This document shows, in pieces, positions 11,006 to 21,661 of a DNA stretch of 64,000 nucleotides; within the stretch, counting starts at the first letter, position 1, and each line of letters starts with the position of its first letter. This DNA comes from Meconema thalassinum. Its lineage: Eukaryota > Arthropoda > Insecta > Orthoptera > Tettigoniidae. Location: positions 1,291,636,792-1,291,700,791 of the forward strand of contig OX336389.2 in NCBI GenBank assembly GCA_946902985.2. The letters are read 5' to 3'. The translations under genes were made by a program, and so were the position numbers. A model generated the notes under the pieces. That model was not told where the DNA came from. It made no database searches and was given only the letters and a program-made list of their open reading frames with translations.

Positions 11006-14000
11006 TTACATCTGGGGTCCTTCACCTTGTCTGGCTGCGAGTGGGTTAGTAGTGTTCCCCCTTCCACACTCGGCCTTGTTTCTGAGCTGTCTATTCTCCC
11101 TGCGAAGGGTCGCGTTTACAGCCTCAACCTCTCTAGCCACTCTGACCATTTCTTCATAGAATTCTCGCAAACACTGGCATTCTTTCTGCTCTCCGCTTAC
11201 ACTGGGTAAACTGTCTGCTTCTCGTCCCGTCTCGCCGTTCCAACATTCAGGTCTGCCTGCTTGGCTGCCTCCGCTCTCCACGTTGAGTTGGGTGTGCGTT
11301 ACTAATTCTTCTTCTGGTTCATCGAATTCTTCTGGCGAGTAATAAATTTTTAAGTTGGCTATGTTCATAACGACCTCGTTTCCATTCTCTAAATGCCTTA
11401 ACCTGTATGCATTGTTCTGGAGGTCTCTTATCACCTCGAACGGGCCGTGGTAAGCAAAAATGAACTTTTTATACTTCCGTGCCTCTGGATCTGAACTGGC
11501 GGGTTTCTTAATTAAAACTTTCTGTCCCACGAGAAGCGGTTTATGATACCTCTTCGCACGATTCCTTCTCTGACGTCTCTCCGCCTGTGCTTTGAGATAT
11601 TCAAAGGTTCGTTGGATCCTCAATTCTCTACCGGGCTGTGCGTCTACTGGTAATGGAATAACACCATTCCACGGTCTCTCTGGTCTCTGATCCAGATGTA
11701 GAGTAACGGGAATCTGACCTGTCGCCTCATGTACAGTATTATTTATACAGTATTCAATGACTTCTAGAAATTCAATCCAACGCCAATTCGCTTCAGAACA
11801 GTAGATCTTCATGTATTTCTGGACCTCTCTCATTACTCTTTCAACGGGACTTGCCTCAGGATGGCGAATGGTAGATAAAATCTGCCTAATTCCTAGAGTT
11901 TCCAGTTCTCGACGAAATTCTGCACTAGTAAAGCAACTTCCGTGGTCCGAGAGAATGTTATCCGGCTTCCCAAGAATCGGAATAACTCTCTCTTTCAGGC
12001 GCTTCAAGACCTGTTTTGAACTTGTCTTTTGAATGGGGCACAGCACCACCATTTTCGAAAATACATCCATGGCTACAAAAATGTGTCTATTGCCTCTACG
12101 TGCTCTAGGCAATGGTCCAAAGTTGTCGATACTCAATAGCTGCCTTGGCTTCTCTGGTAATAACGGGATAGGTCGTTGCCTCATTAAAAAGGGATTCGGC
12201 TTTACCCTTTGGCAAAGATCACATGTTCTAATAGCATTTCTCACCGTTTCTCTCAATTTTGGCCAAGTAAATGCTTCCTTCAACAGAGCACAAATTTTAT
12301 CTATCCCAGGATGTCCAAATGCTCTGTGGGCTAGCCATACTAATCTCCTCTGCAAAGATGCAGGAATTACAATCCTTTGACGTGTGTGATCCACATCGTC
12401 CCACTTGTGTAATATCTGATTATACCATACATAATCTGTTGCCAATGCCTCCGCCTCTCTGTATATCGCAGTTCCCCTTGCTAAGCGTCCCTCGAAGTAA
12501 TCGATTATCATCTTCAACCATGGGTCTTCGCGTTGTAGGTTGGTAATGTTCCTTAAGTCATCCAACGTCTTCTGATCTCGATTCTCAATCTGGACCGCTA
12601 GTACTTCTTCTTCTCTAGGGTAACGACTTAATATGTCCGGTATTACATTCTCTTTCCCTGGACAGTATTCTATTTCCACATTAAATTGCTGGATATACAG
12701 GGACCATCTTGTCAATCTCTGACTAGACAAATCCGTCTTTAACAAAAATGTTAAAGCTTTATGGTCTGTTCTCAGAACTATTCGGAAGCCGTACACGAGT
12801 TTGTGCCACGATTGCAACGCGTACAAAATTGCGAGCAATTCTATCTCTGTGATCGTGTAGTTTTTCTCATGGGCTCTCAGTCTTCTGCTGATAAAGGCGA
12901 TAAAAACTTTCTTCTCAGGCTGGTCAACATTTTCCTGGAATAGCATCGCTCCAATCCCAATAAGTGATGCATCCGTCTGTATGATGAACTTCTGGGTATA
13001 ATCTGGGTATCCCAGTTTCACATATTCCAAAAGCATTTGTTTTGACCTCACGAATGCTTCCTGACATTGCTCCGTCCAATTCCATCTGCCGCCTTTCTTC
13101 AATAGGTCCTGCAGTGGTGCTACTGTCGCAGTATAGTTTGGGCAGTGGTTCGAAAAGAATCCAATTACTCCCAAATACTGTCGGACGTGCTTAACTTTCG
13201 TGGGTCGAGGGAAATTCCGAATTACCTCCAATTTATCTGGATTAGGCTTCACTCCATTTGCATCAATAACATGCCCTAGGAATTTAACTTCCCTCTGACA
13301 GAAGTGCGATTTCTTGATATTAACCTTAAAGTTAGCCTCTCGAAGGTCATCTAGCAACTTCTTCAGGTCTCTCATGTGCTCCTCCAGAGATTCTGATGTG
13401 AGTAGAATGTCGTCCACATATCTGATGGTACTCTCTTTAACCTCATCTGATAGATTGCGATCTAACGCTCTTATCAGGGCTGAACCAGCTGTTTTCAACC
13501 CAAAAGGTAGCCTTAAAAATGTGAATGTATGTTGATCAAACATAAATCCTGTCAACAGACTAGTTTTCTTCTCTAATTCAAGATGGTGGAAACTGGATGT
13601 GATATCCAAATTTGAGAATATAGTTTTCCCTCTTAACTTCCTGAGGATCTCTTTAATAGGTGGCACTTGGTCAAATTCCGGAATAACTCTCAAATTTAAG
13701 CGTCTCAGGTCCAAGCAGACTCTGACAGATCCGTCTGACTTTGGTACAATTACCAATGGACTTACATAAGGCGTAGGTGTTTTCTCAATAACGCCGGCCT
13801 CCAACATCTCCTGAATTGCCTCTTTTACTTTAGCATAATGCTTTTCAGCTATAGGGTAGGGTTTCTGCCTAAATGGTGTCCAATCACTGACTTGAAAAGC
13901 ATAAGTGAAGTTCTTTATCCGACCAGGTCTCGAATCAAAGACTTCCTTCTGTTCCAGCAATAACTGCTTTAAATTTTCCTTCTCTTTTAGCCCAATTTTC

Positions 14001-15082
14001 GCTTCTTCTAGCTTCTCTGAAATGTATTCTTCCAATTTGGGTTCCAGATCTTTTTCCAAGTCTGTGGCTAGTGTTTTGAGCTCCGCTTCTAACTGCTCCA
14101 TACCTAACACTTCTTCATCAGCCACATCTCTGTATGTATGCCATACTTGTTCACTGGATCCTGGTTCAATTTCATTGAGTGCGACCTCTAAGCCTTCAGC
14201 TTCTTCATTCACATGGAACATAACCCTGTCCTGTGCTAGGTCAATTATCACTCTGTATTCCCTTATAAACTCTGCCCCAATAAGTAGGTTATAAGGTAGT
14301 TTGTTTACTAACAGGAAACTCTGTGAGAAAATAGAGCCTCCTATCTGTAAATCTAGGAATACCTGGTATTTACATATCATTGTTCTGTCTGGAATTACCC
14401 CTTTAATTTTTACACTGGAGATCGGTATCTTCAAAATGTTCTCTCTCCGGGCTATTTCATTATATAGAGCTTGTGTCATCAGGCTCACTGTTGATCCCGT
14501 ATCTAACAGACTTCTGACTTTTAATCCTGCCACTCTCACAATTATAATAGGCAATTCTCTCTTGACCATGACCTGCGGTCCTCCTGTATCCTCAATCAAT
14601 TCTTCTGGTTTGGCTATCCAATTGATGATGTTAATAGACTTCCATCCATCAGTCTCGAGCTCTTCTAATTTTGGCGTTTTTTTTTTCTTCAGCGCCCGCC
14701 CCTTTGGAGTTCCTTCTCTCCTGTTCGCTGCGCTGTAGTTCCAAACTCTTAGCTCCATCTCCATATCTGTCTGGCGATGTCCTGTTCTGCATGACTTCTT
14801 GCCAGCGGACTTGTGATTTCTGGGGCTCATCTCCCCTTTCTTCGAGGTATCGCAAAGAAGCATGATATCGCTCTTCTGCCTCGTCATCGAAGTTACTTCT
14901 TCTCTCTTGGGGTCTCCAATTTCTATTATTGCCTTCCTGGCCATTATTACCTCCATTGTTATGGTACGGTTTGCCCCTGTTATTGTGTTTATTCCACGAA
15001 CTTCGACCTCTTCCTGCTTTATTAGCATTTCCTTTGTACCTTGACTGCCATTTTCTGGGTTCCTGTTCCCATTGCCGTCCAT
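11006..15082 (-). CDS. pol: Pol polyprotein of element A (protease, RT, RNase H, integrase)
   Basis: Open frame of 1,358 codons. The first ~132 overlap gag in another frame and are probably not translated as such; pol proper likely begins after the A-run at 14677-14686. Domains by residue: aspartic protease about 175-290 with DTGS at 194-197; reverse transcriptase about 400-610 with Asp493 (FSNLDITSS) and YVDD at 555-558; RNase H about 698-820 with Asp704 (TDAS) and Asp773 (RTDHKAL); integrase zinc finger His919, His924, Cys954, Cys957; integrase core Asp986, Asp1046, Glu1081, the classic D-D-35-E spacing. A short coiled coil ends the protein. All visible catalytic residues are present and there is no internal stop. 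Expression as a Gag-Pol fusion needs a +1 (or -2) shift from gag. Confidence 0.95.
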   Translation of the reverse strand: MDGNGNRNPENGSQGTKEMLIKQEEVEVRGINTITGANRTITMEVIMARKAIIEIGDPKREEVTSMTRQKSDIMLLCDTSKKGEMSPRNHKSAGKKSCRTGHRQTDMEMELRVWNYSAANRREGTPKGRALKKKKTPKLEELETDGWKSINIINWIAKPEELIEDTGGPQVMVKRELPIIIVRVAGLKVRSLLDTGSTVSLMTQALYNEIARRENILKIPISSVKIKGVIPDRTMICKYQVFLDLQIGGSIFSQSFLLVNKLPYNLLIGAEFIREYRVIIDLAQDRVMFHVNEEAEGLEVALNEIEPGSSEQVWHTYRDVADEEVLGMEQLEAELKTLATDLEKDLEPKLEEYISEKLEEAKIGLKEKENLKQLLLEQKEVFDSRPGRIKNFTYAFQVSDWTPFRQKPYPIAEKHYAKVKEAIQEMLEAGVIEKTPTPYVSPLVIVPKSDGSVRVCLDLRRLNLRVIPEFDQVPPIKEILRKLRGKTIFSNLDITSSFHHLELEKKTSLLTGFMFDQHTFTFLRLPFGLKTAGSALIRALDRNLSDEVKESTIRYVDDILLTSESLEEHMRDLKKLLDDLREANFKVNIKKSHFCQREVKFLGHVIDANGVKPNPDKLEVIRNFPRPTKVKHVRQYLGVIGFFSNHCPNYTATVAPLQDLLKKGGRWNWTEQCQEAFVRSKQMLLEYVKLGYPDYTQKFIIQTDASLIGIGAMLFQENVDQPEKKVFIAFISRRLRAHEKNYTITEIELLAILYALQSWHKLVYGFRIVLRTDHKALTFLLKTDLSSQRLTRWSLYIQQFNVEIEYCPGKENVIPDILSRYPREEEVLAVQIENRDQKTLDDLRNITNLQREDPWLKMIIDYFEGRLARGTAIYREAEALATDYVWYNQILHKWDDVDHTRQRIVIPASLQRRLVWLAHRAFGHPGIDKICALLKEAFTWPKLRETVRNAIRTCDLCQRVKPNPFLMRQRPIPLLPEKPRQLLSIDNFGPLPRARRGNRHIFVAMDVFSKMVVLCPIQKTSSKQVLKRLKERVIPILGKPDNILSDHGSCFTSAEFRRELETLGIRQILSTIRHPEASPVERVMREVQKYMKIYCSEANWRWIEFLEVIEYCINNTVHEATGQIPVTLHLDQRPERPWNGVIPLPVDAQPGRELRIQRTFEYLKAQAERRQRRNRAKRYHKPLLVGQKVLIKKPASSDPEARKYKKFIFAYHGPFEVIRDLQNNAYRLRHLENGNEVVMNIANLKIYYSPEEFDEPEEELVTHTQLNVESGGSQAGRPECWNGETGREADSLPSVSGEQKECQCLREFYEEMVRVAREVEAVNATLRRENRQLRNKAECGRGNTTNPLAARQGEGPQM

Positions 15083-16958
15083 AGGAATCTAAAGTTTCTG
15101 TGCTCGTGGCCTTGTTGTTCCTTGGAGCTTGCTGTTGGTCAGTCTGTGTGTTGGTCACGTGGACTTGTTCCACGGTTCGACTCTGACGCATAGTATTTGC
15201 TGTGGTGAGGTCCAGTTGCCTTAGAACTGTCTCCATTTCCATAGCCGTTTTCGCATTAGCCGAGATTAGTAGCCTCTGGATCTCGTATGGAAGCTGTTTG
15301 GCGATAGCAATGCATAGCTCCAGTTCACTAGGTTTTTGATCCAGCTCTTTAAAACGACACATCTGCGATATGAAGAATTCTGCGTACTTCGTCGGGTTGT
15401 CCGTGCTGTACTTTTTGGCATACAAATCCAGCCGTAAATTCTGCTGAGTCGCGGCGTCCCAATATCTCTTCAAGAATGCCTCGCGGAATTCCTCAACAGT
15501 ATCAAAAGTGTAACGGAAGCTGCGAAACCATAATGCGCACTCCCCCTCTGTTAACTTCTCTATAGCACGTATCCTACGCTCCTGCGGTATTCGTGCATCA
15601 TTGAGATATTCAGTCACTTCCTTTAACCAATACTTTGGTGTCATACTACAGTGACTACCTGAAAACTTCCTAGGTTTTTCTTCGCTTGCCCTAATGACGT
15701 TTATCACCTGGGTGTGCATCGCGTTTTCATGTGGCGTCGATGCCGCAATTGGTACACCTGGCGTCATGTAAGGACTTTCTCCTGCGCCTGCAGCATTCCT
15801 GCTTATAGGTTGGGTTTCTAAGTCTGCCCACCTTGTTTTTCTTATATCCTCTATGCTGCCTTCACTTGACTTAGGATATTTCAGAACTGTCTCCTCCTGT
15901 GCTATTATCCTAGTCTCCATTTGGTTATGGCGCATTTCTGCTCTTTCTAGGCGAGTAATGACTTCTTTTTCTATTCTTGTAAGCCTATCTCGGTTTTCCT
16001 CGGCTACTTGAAAAATTTTCACCTTGTCTTCTTTCAGACTTTGTTTGATATGGGATATTTCATCCTCTACGTCCTCTTTAATTTGAGCAAGGGTCTTGTC
16101 GCTTGCCTCTGTTTTCTGGCCTTCTCTTATTTCGAGTTCTTCTCTCAGACCTTTAATTTCATCTTGAATGTGTCCATTGACTTTAGACAATTCATTCCGG
16201 ACCTTGGTGATCTCGCCTCTATTTTCCTCTTGCCTTTTATTGACTATGACAATGTCGCTCTGAACTTGGTCCAGTTCTTTATGAACTTTACCCATCTGAC
16301 TTTTCACGTTGCCTACCAACTCCTTACTTTCATGAGCGATAGCCTTAATTTCGCCTATTTCCTGGCATTGACCTAATATATTCTGGTCCTGTTTCTTGAG
16401 GTCACCGTTAATTGCTCTAGCGTAACTTTTCAATTTCTGGTCCCATTTGGAGTCGTTCTCCTCTAATCTCTGGTCTACTGTTTTCGTAAACTCTGCGAAC
16501 TGTTTCGCTTGGCGTTCGAGATTCGCCTCATTTTGGATCTGAATATCCTTAATATCGTTAGACAACGCCTCTAATTTACTGTTGGTTTGCTCCTGAGCAT
16601 GCCTACACGCTTGCAAATTACCCTCAAGTTTGGCTTCTATAGCCTCGAAACGTTTATCAGTATTTACCTGCATTTCCGATACAATGCTTACAACAGTATC
16701 TGTTACTTCGGTCTTAATGACTTCTTGCATTTGACCTAACTTATTATCTAGTGCAACCTGATTTGCATTAATTGCCTCCTGATTGGCATCTAACCTGTTA
16801 TTTAACTCTCTCTGGTTCTCATCTAACCGAGTGTTTATACTATCCTGGAACGCCTTGGTTTCCAGTTTACTCTGCTCGTGAGCAGCATCAAAATGCTGTT
16901 TCAGTCCTGCAATAACTTGCAAGATCTCCTGTGTACCTGACATTTTCCAATAACACAC
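14649..16958 (-). CDS. gag: Gag of element A, with long coiled-coil leader
   Basis: 769 codons from 16958; a second Met at codon 6 (MSGTQ) is an alternative start. Residues about 10-355 are a heptad-rich, Gln/Glu/Lys/Asn-rich predicted coiled coil (for example LDENQRELNNRLDANQEA). A retrotransposon-type capsid region follows at about 428-585 (PKYWLKEVTEYLN, ALWFRSFRYTFDTVEEFREA). A basic Arg/Gly/Asn-rich stretch at about 640-690 probably binds nucleic acid, since no CCHC zinc knuckle is visible. The last ~430 bases overlap the pol frame. The product would form the particle that packages element RNA. The size of the coiled coil is unusual for Ty3-type Gag. Confidence 0.9.
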   Translation of the reverse strand: MCYWKMSGTQEILQVIAGLKQHFDAAHEQSKLETKAFQDSINTRLDENQRELNNRLDANQEAINANQVALDNKLGQMQEVIKTEVTDTVVSIVSEMQVNTDKRFEAIEAKLEGNLQACRHAQEQTNSKLEALSNDIKDIQIQNEANLERQAKQFAEFTKTVDQRLEENDSKWDQKLKSYARAINGDLKKQDQNILGQCQEIGEIKAIAHESKELVGNVKSQMGKVHKELDQVQSDIVIVNKRQEENRGEITKVRNELSKVNGHIQDEIKGLREELEIREGQKTEASDKTLAQIKEDVEDEISHIKQSLKEDKVKIFQVAEENRDRLTRIEKEVITRLERAEMRHNQMETRIIAQEETVLKYPKSSEGSIEDIRKTRWADLETQPISRNAAGAGESPYMTPGVPIAASTPHENAMHTQVINVIRASEEKPRKFSGSHCSMTPKYWLKEVTEYLNDARIPQERRIRAIEKLTEGECALWFRSFRYTFDTVEEFREAFLKRYWDAATQQNLRLDLYAKKYSTDNPTKYAEFFISQMCRFKELDQKPSELELCIAIAKQLPYEIQRLLISANAKTAMEMETVLRQLDLTTANTMRQSRTVEQVHVTNTQTDQQQAPRNNKATSTETLDSYGRQWEQEPRKWQSRYKGNANKAGRGRSSWNKHNNRGKPYHNNGGNNGQEGNNRNWRPQERRSNFDDEAEERYHASLRYLEERGDEPQKSQVRWQEVMQNRTSPDRYGDGAKSLELQRSEQERRNSKGAGAEEKKNAKIRRARD
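14677..14686 (-). promoter_or_regulatory. A10 run at gag/pol junction, candidate frameshift site
   Basis: In sense orientation gag reads GAA GAA AAA AAA AAC GCC. Pol continues in the +1 (equivalently -2) frame as ACG CCA AAA TTA, giving TPKLEEL. The -1 frame hits a stop within four codons. Element B has the matching A8 run followed by CTCCAAA and the same frame relation. Ribosomal slippage or polymerase slippage at the run is inferred. Confidence 0.55.
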
Positions 16959-17579
16959 TTAAATATGCAGGCAGGCTTCCTGGAAAAATATGTGGATGCG
17001 TTTCGAAGAGAAACATCAAAGACTGCACACATATTGTGAAGTCGTACAAAACCTGATAATATTATGGTAGATTGTGGATTGGGTAAGTAACGCTCGTACC
17101 CTTAGGCCATTCTCTTCTCAATAGAGAGATTCTGCGTTACCTCAAAAGCCTACTGAATTCAAAAATCACTCAAACACAGTTTGAGGCAAAACAATTACTA
17201 TGGTTTTCCCCATGAAATACCATAAAAAATCTATGGGTTTTCCCTAAATCCCATAAGCTCCACGTATTCTGGGCGCCATGATAAATAAATGTATCGTTGC
17301 CCGGTTCGTGCAATGCCAAAATCGCTCATATTGCACTAACGCAGGCGGTTCCATAACGAGTTAATACCGTCCCACGTTGCTTGGGCCATGATAAATTATA
17401 TGTATGATGTCTATAGGTATCTATCAAAATTTATATATACGTATCGGAACTTAGCTATGGATTAGGAGCGGTCACACCCTACTTCGTTAATTCTTACTTT
17501 AATAGAGTTGTGTGCATTAAATCTGACCGACTTTGGTCGTACCTTTAGCTCAAATCACAGTATAGGACATCAATTTCCA
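16959..17579 (-). other. element A leader (5' untranslated region)
   Basis: Sequence between the 5' LTR and gag. Next to the LTR it reads TGGAAATTGATGTCC in sense orientation, in primer-binding position. About 300 bases further in it has TGGCGCCCA (17278-17270), preceded by a CA. A duplicated block (GGGCGCCATGATAAATAAAT and GGGCCATGATAAATTATAT) lies at about 17262-17300 and 17377-17410. No coding sequence. Confidence 0.7.
17562..17579 (-). promoter_or_regulatory. element A primer-binding-site position
   Basis: Sense sequence directly after the 5' LTR begins TGG, the complement of a tRNA CCA end, and continues AAATTGATGTCCTAT. I do not recognise the matching tRNA. The more canonical-looking TGGCGCCCA is 300 bases downstream. 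Confidence 0.45.
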
Positions 17580-20500
17580 TGTACCCATGTGAGTAATCTC
17601 GGTGGATAATATGCATCTGCCTCCAGCTAGCATCAGCTCTCAGGTGTGTACGGTAACCCCAATTTAGCAGTGCATATTTTGGATTTGAGGCTAAAAGGTA
17701 TCAACTCTACAATGATAAAGCACAACTCTATTCTAAAACTTTAATCCAGTAAAATAAATCATGGCTTCAAACACAAAACAATACCCAAAAAAAAACATAA
17801 AATAAAGCAAACAAAATTTTTACTTCCACAATCCACAAGTAAACAAATATAAAATCACAACAAAGTCATACCTAGCCATAAGGCTTTACCCTTCTGTGAA
17901 CTTCACAAGGATATACTAGTGCGCTGATGCACCTACGACTTCAAAACAAACTGTACATTAACAAAACAGTCATACAATGTGACTTCTTAATATTACAACA
18001 AGGATTATTCCTTAAACCTCTTCATGTTAAACAATTATGTGTGCCGTGCGTGTTTTAATATTTTTCTTCTCACCAATGAAATGCTTTGCATGCATTTACC
18101 TATTTGGACGTTGCACCAAAATCAACGTGCAACTCCATAATTATGTAAGCTACCCCCTACACATCCTCCAATTATATGGTTTCACCGCATGCTATCTGTG
18201 ATTCCTAGATAAAACGTTACGTTATAGCTTATGTCGGATTGTACGATCGACTACCTCGCGCTCATGGCGATTGGCATCTAGTCACCAACTACATGACTTG
18301 GCTCCAGTGACAGTACAAATATATCATGTAACTATTCGTCAGATAGCTAAAATAATGAACCATCAGGATGAACTATAATTATCCATGTGTTCCCAAACCA
18401 CATGGCTATAATACTCAACATAACAATCTTGCATTATATGTCATTTCAACAAGGTCTATAATCTCTTCCCTTTATAACTTGCCTGAGCGGCCCGGGTGGC
18501 TAGCACCGACCCTCGGCTAAGGAAGTCGCTACACAATAGAAAGTGGAATGGGTCGTTTCACCAATTATCTCGACCTTTCTAAAAGTTTGAAAGCCTCCCT
18601 CTCTCAGCAGTGAAGATTTACAAGACAAATACTGTGTCCTGACCGACACACATGTTCCCAAAGGATCTTAATTGACTATTATGCCAACAGGTATTGAATG
18701 AGCTTTTGTAATTATTCCTACGTCGAGGATAACGATTAATTAATGGCCTCACATGGGTCCATCCAACATGAAGGTTCGGGGTTCGCAATGCATGAGCCTG
18801 GCGGTTTGACCGATGTCTCAAGTATAATATAGGCGCAGAAAACCACTGTCGCCCTGAGTTTCGCTGCCACAAGCGTAAATAACTCATCAATAAGTTCTCG
18901 GGAAATCATAGAGCTGCGAGGTGTCCTTGTTTCCTCGACTCTATCAAGATTCCAATCCGGAACACATTTCAATCCTTTCTTCAGAGTTAGGGTCCTTCAC
19001 TAAAACTCTGGAATAAATAATATCTCCAACAATGTCCAAGACATAGGAGAATTCATACGTAGAATAGACTATCTGGCCCCTAATGCTCCATGCTACGACA
19101 CTCCGACCTATAATATTAAGAGAAATCTAACATTTACTCTATAAGCTTCTCAATTAAGCTGCAAATTCAATTCACTAAAAGCTCTTTCATTACTGGTATC
19201 ATTACTGAATATATGCAATATTCTGATATAAACTTCTTTCCATAGTTACTGTAATGTAATCTCATTGTAACATCTTCCTGCTTAGATTGATAAGTCTTGC
19301 ACTTAGCGTTAATAATTCTCGCTTACAACATTTATTTGTTTCCTGATGTGTTCATTCATACTCTTAATAACCATTATGATTATTATTTCATCATTTCTCA
19401 CTGACACAAATTACCAAGATCATTATTTATTATTATTATTATAAATCTCATATAAATTACCAAATTTTCCGACATAGCTAGACGTTTTAAACTCGAACAA
19501 TCGCGTTCGTTGCATTTACATAACTGATTGCCATTCTTAATTCATAGTGGGAATAATTACTCCACTTAATGATGCAAATCAACATCTCAACTCTATAAAA
19601 AATCAACTCATTACTGATTAAACATGGAGGATCAGCCTCCTAACTGATTTTTACTGGCATCTATAAGGAATTCACAATACCTTTACGGAATCACAGACAT
19701 ACAGCGGTCCATACTTCTACATAATCATAACCATAATTTGTGTGGGGTACTTACATCTCTATAGGCATCTAAGGTGGCTCCGACCAATCATATTCTTCCA
19801 TGTCGCCCGCCATAATGGGTTTAACGCGACATATTTCTCTTGTTTACACACATTTGATTACACATAATTTCTATCACCAACCCGACACGTTGCATACCTT
19901 TCAGGAAGTTATCACTCCCCAAACAAGTGAAACACTTCATCATACACTACTTTAAATGATATTTTTACATATACATTACACTGAACACTCGTCACTTTAT
20001 ACACACTTCAATGCTGAAATTCCCTAGCAGAGATCGAAATTGCAGGTGTCGACGGCATCTTACGTTACCAACTCCTGATTGAAAGTCTGGTTATCTGCTC
20101 TCGGAACTCTCCAACAGTTTTATGACGATCATTACTCCTACAGTGAGCGTCCTGCGTTACATCAATACGCTGGCTCCCAAACATGAGCGTTAACATCTGG
20201 TACTCTCATGGCAATACCAAACACTTAGTAGAGTTTCTTTCGCGCATTCTATCGTAGTTACACATATACGATTAGTTAATACTATACACACTGCGCTTAA
20301 TAAAGTTCAACACTTTCACAAATAATTATATACAATAGTTCTACCGTTAGTCTATACGGTGCTTCGTAACTGAACACGTCATAGTTCGTGCTGCTGATTA
20401 TGCCTGTATCACGACTATTATTCATACAAGCATATTTACTGTTTCTTTTACACATACCAGTCTTTGTTCGGCGTCTTGATGAATAGAATCGTCATGCGTT

Positions 20501-21657
20501 TTGCCTTGACGAACTTGCTTCAACCTGGCTGTAGCTGACTGAAGTTTCACTCGAAGACTGCACGTAACTTATTTGAAGACTTCTGTCTGCGGCTTACACG
20601 CTGTCTCGTACTGCTGCATATTTGCTGCATACTGATTGCAACTTATTGCCATTGTGCTACAATTGACAATTGAGTAAGACTGTAACTGGCTGTAACTGCG
20701 CTTGGCGGCATGTAGACTGAACTTGGCTGCGTTACCACTGTGTTTCAACTGGGCTTCAACTGAGTTAGACTGAGCTTGACTGAGTATAGACTGAGTAACA
20801 ACTGAGAGCTCCTCCTGGGGTCTACTCCCTTATATCGGATTTCCACAGAAAGTAGAGCAACATCTTCCCGCGTAATCTTGGCTCCTCTCACAGCATGATT
20901 CAGGTCTTCAAACCATGATCATTGCGTTCCTCTCTCTTCACAGGTCCCAAAACTATCTGTGTGCAAAGGAATCGCTCGTCCAATTAATTAATATTAATTC
21001 CTTTCTCCATGGCGTGGGACGCTACCTAACGGGAAACCCCCGGCAACATCTTCACATCCATCCGCGAACAATGGTCGTTTTACAGTCCTTACGCACATCA
21101 TTAAATATGCACCAATTTCGCCGGTAAAAGACTCTAAAATTATCTTCTTGCCAAAATATTCACCTGTGTGCAACTCTCATCTCAATTCGTTACTCCAATC
21201 ACGAGTAATCAATGATTTTTCTGGGCATTTCTCCGCCCCTACTCCAAATCCATTCTCCGTCGGGGAATAACTATGTCATTATTCAGGCCTCGCCCCTGCT
21301 CTAGACGACATATTGGGGTCACTGAGATGGACGTGGCGCCGCTGGTTCCAACCCACAATTCTGGGCCAATTAGTAAATGTCAGCTCTGCCCTCCTCTGTG
21401 CTTCAAGCCTCCAATAGCTTACACCAAATCGTCTTATAATGATATAATCTGCTCATTATTTCCTACATTATTTTAATAAATAATGCCATTTCATCAAAAA
21501 TCACACCAGTGATTAAATATACATCTCTTTCGAGGGGTTTTTACCAAGAAACTCCCTGTACAGATCTCTGGTTCGCTTCCTGGTGGAACCTCTATACTGA
21601 GATCACAGTCTCTGAGAACCATGTTCGATTCCAGTCAGCATAACCCCATCGGGTTCA
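17580..21657 (-). repeat. element A 5' LTR (4,078 bp)
   Basis: Second copy of the LTR, upstream in the sense direction. It starts TGTACCC and ends GGGTTCA on the plus strand. It carries the TATA-like sequence at about 20828-20836 and the same array of CTCAGT words. It would drive transcription leftward into gag and pol. Confidence 0.95.
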
Positions 21658-21661
21658 ATAC

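Larger units (their letters stand above)
6848..21657 (-). mobile_element. full-length Ty3-type LTR retrotransposon (element A)
   Basis: Complete element of 14,810 bp on the minus strand. Two near-identical LTRs (6848-10924, 17580-21657) start TG and end CA and are flanked by the 4-bp duplication ATAC (6844-6847 and 21658-21661). Order in sense direction: 5' LTR, leader, gag, pol (protease, RT, RNase H, integrase), polypurine tract, 3' LTR, with no env. RT before integrase puts it in Ty3/Gypsy. The YVDD motif and ~4 kb LTRs suggest the Osvaldo/Ulysses/Woot group, which is known for long LTRs; that placement is inference. Both reading frames are open and the LTRs differ at only about three places that I found, so it inserted recently. 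Confidence 0.95.

Noticed and set aside
10925..11006. An env gene downstream of pol in element A
   Set aside because: Only about 80 bases separate pol from the 3' LTR; element B likewise has only a short gap (30825-31056).
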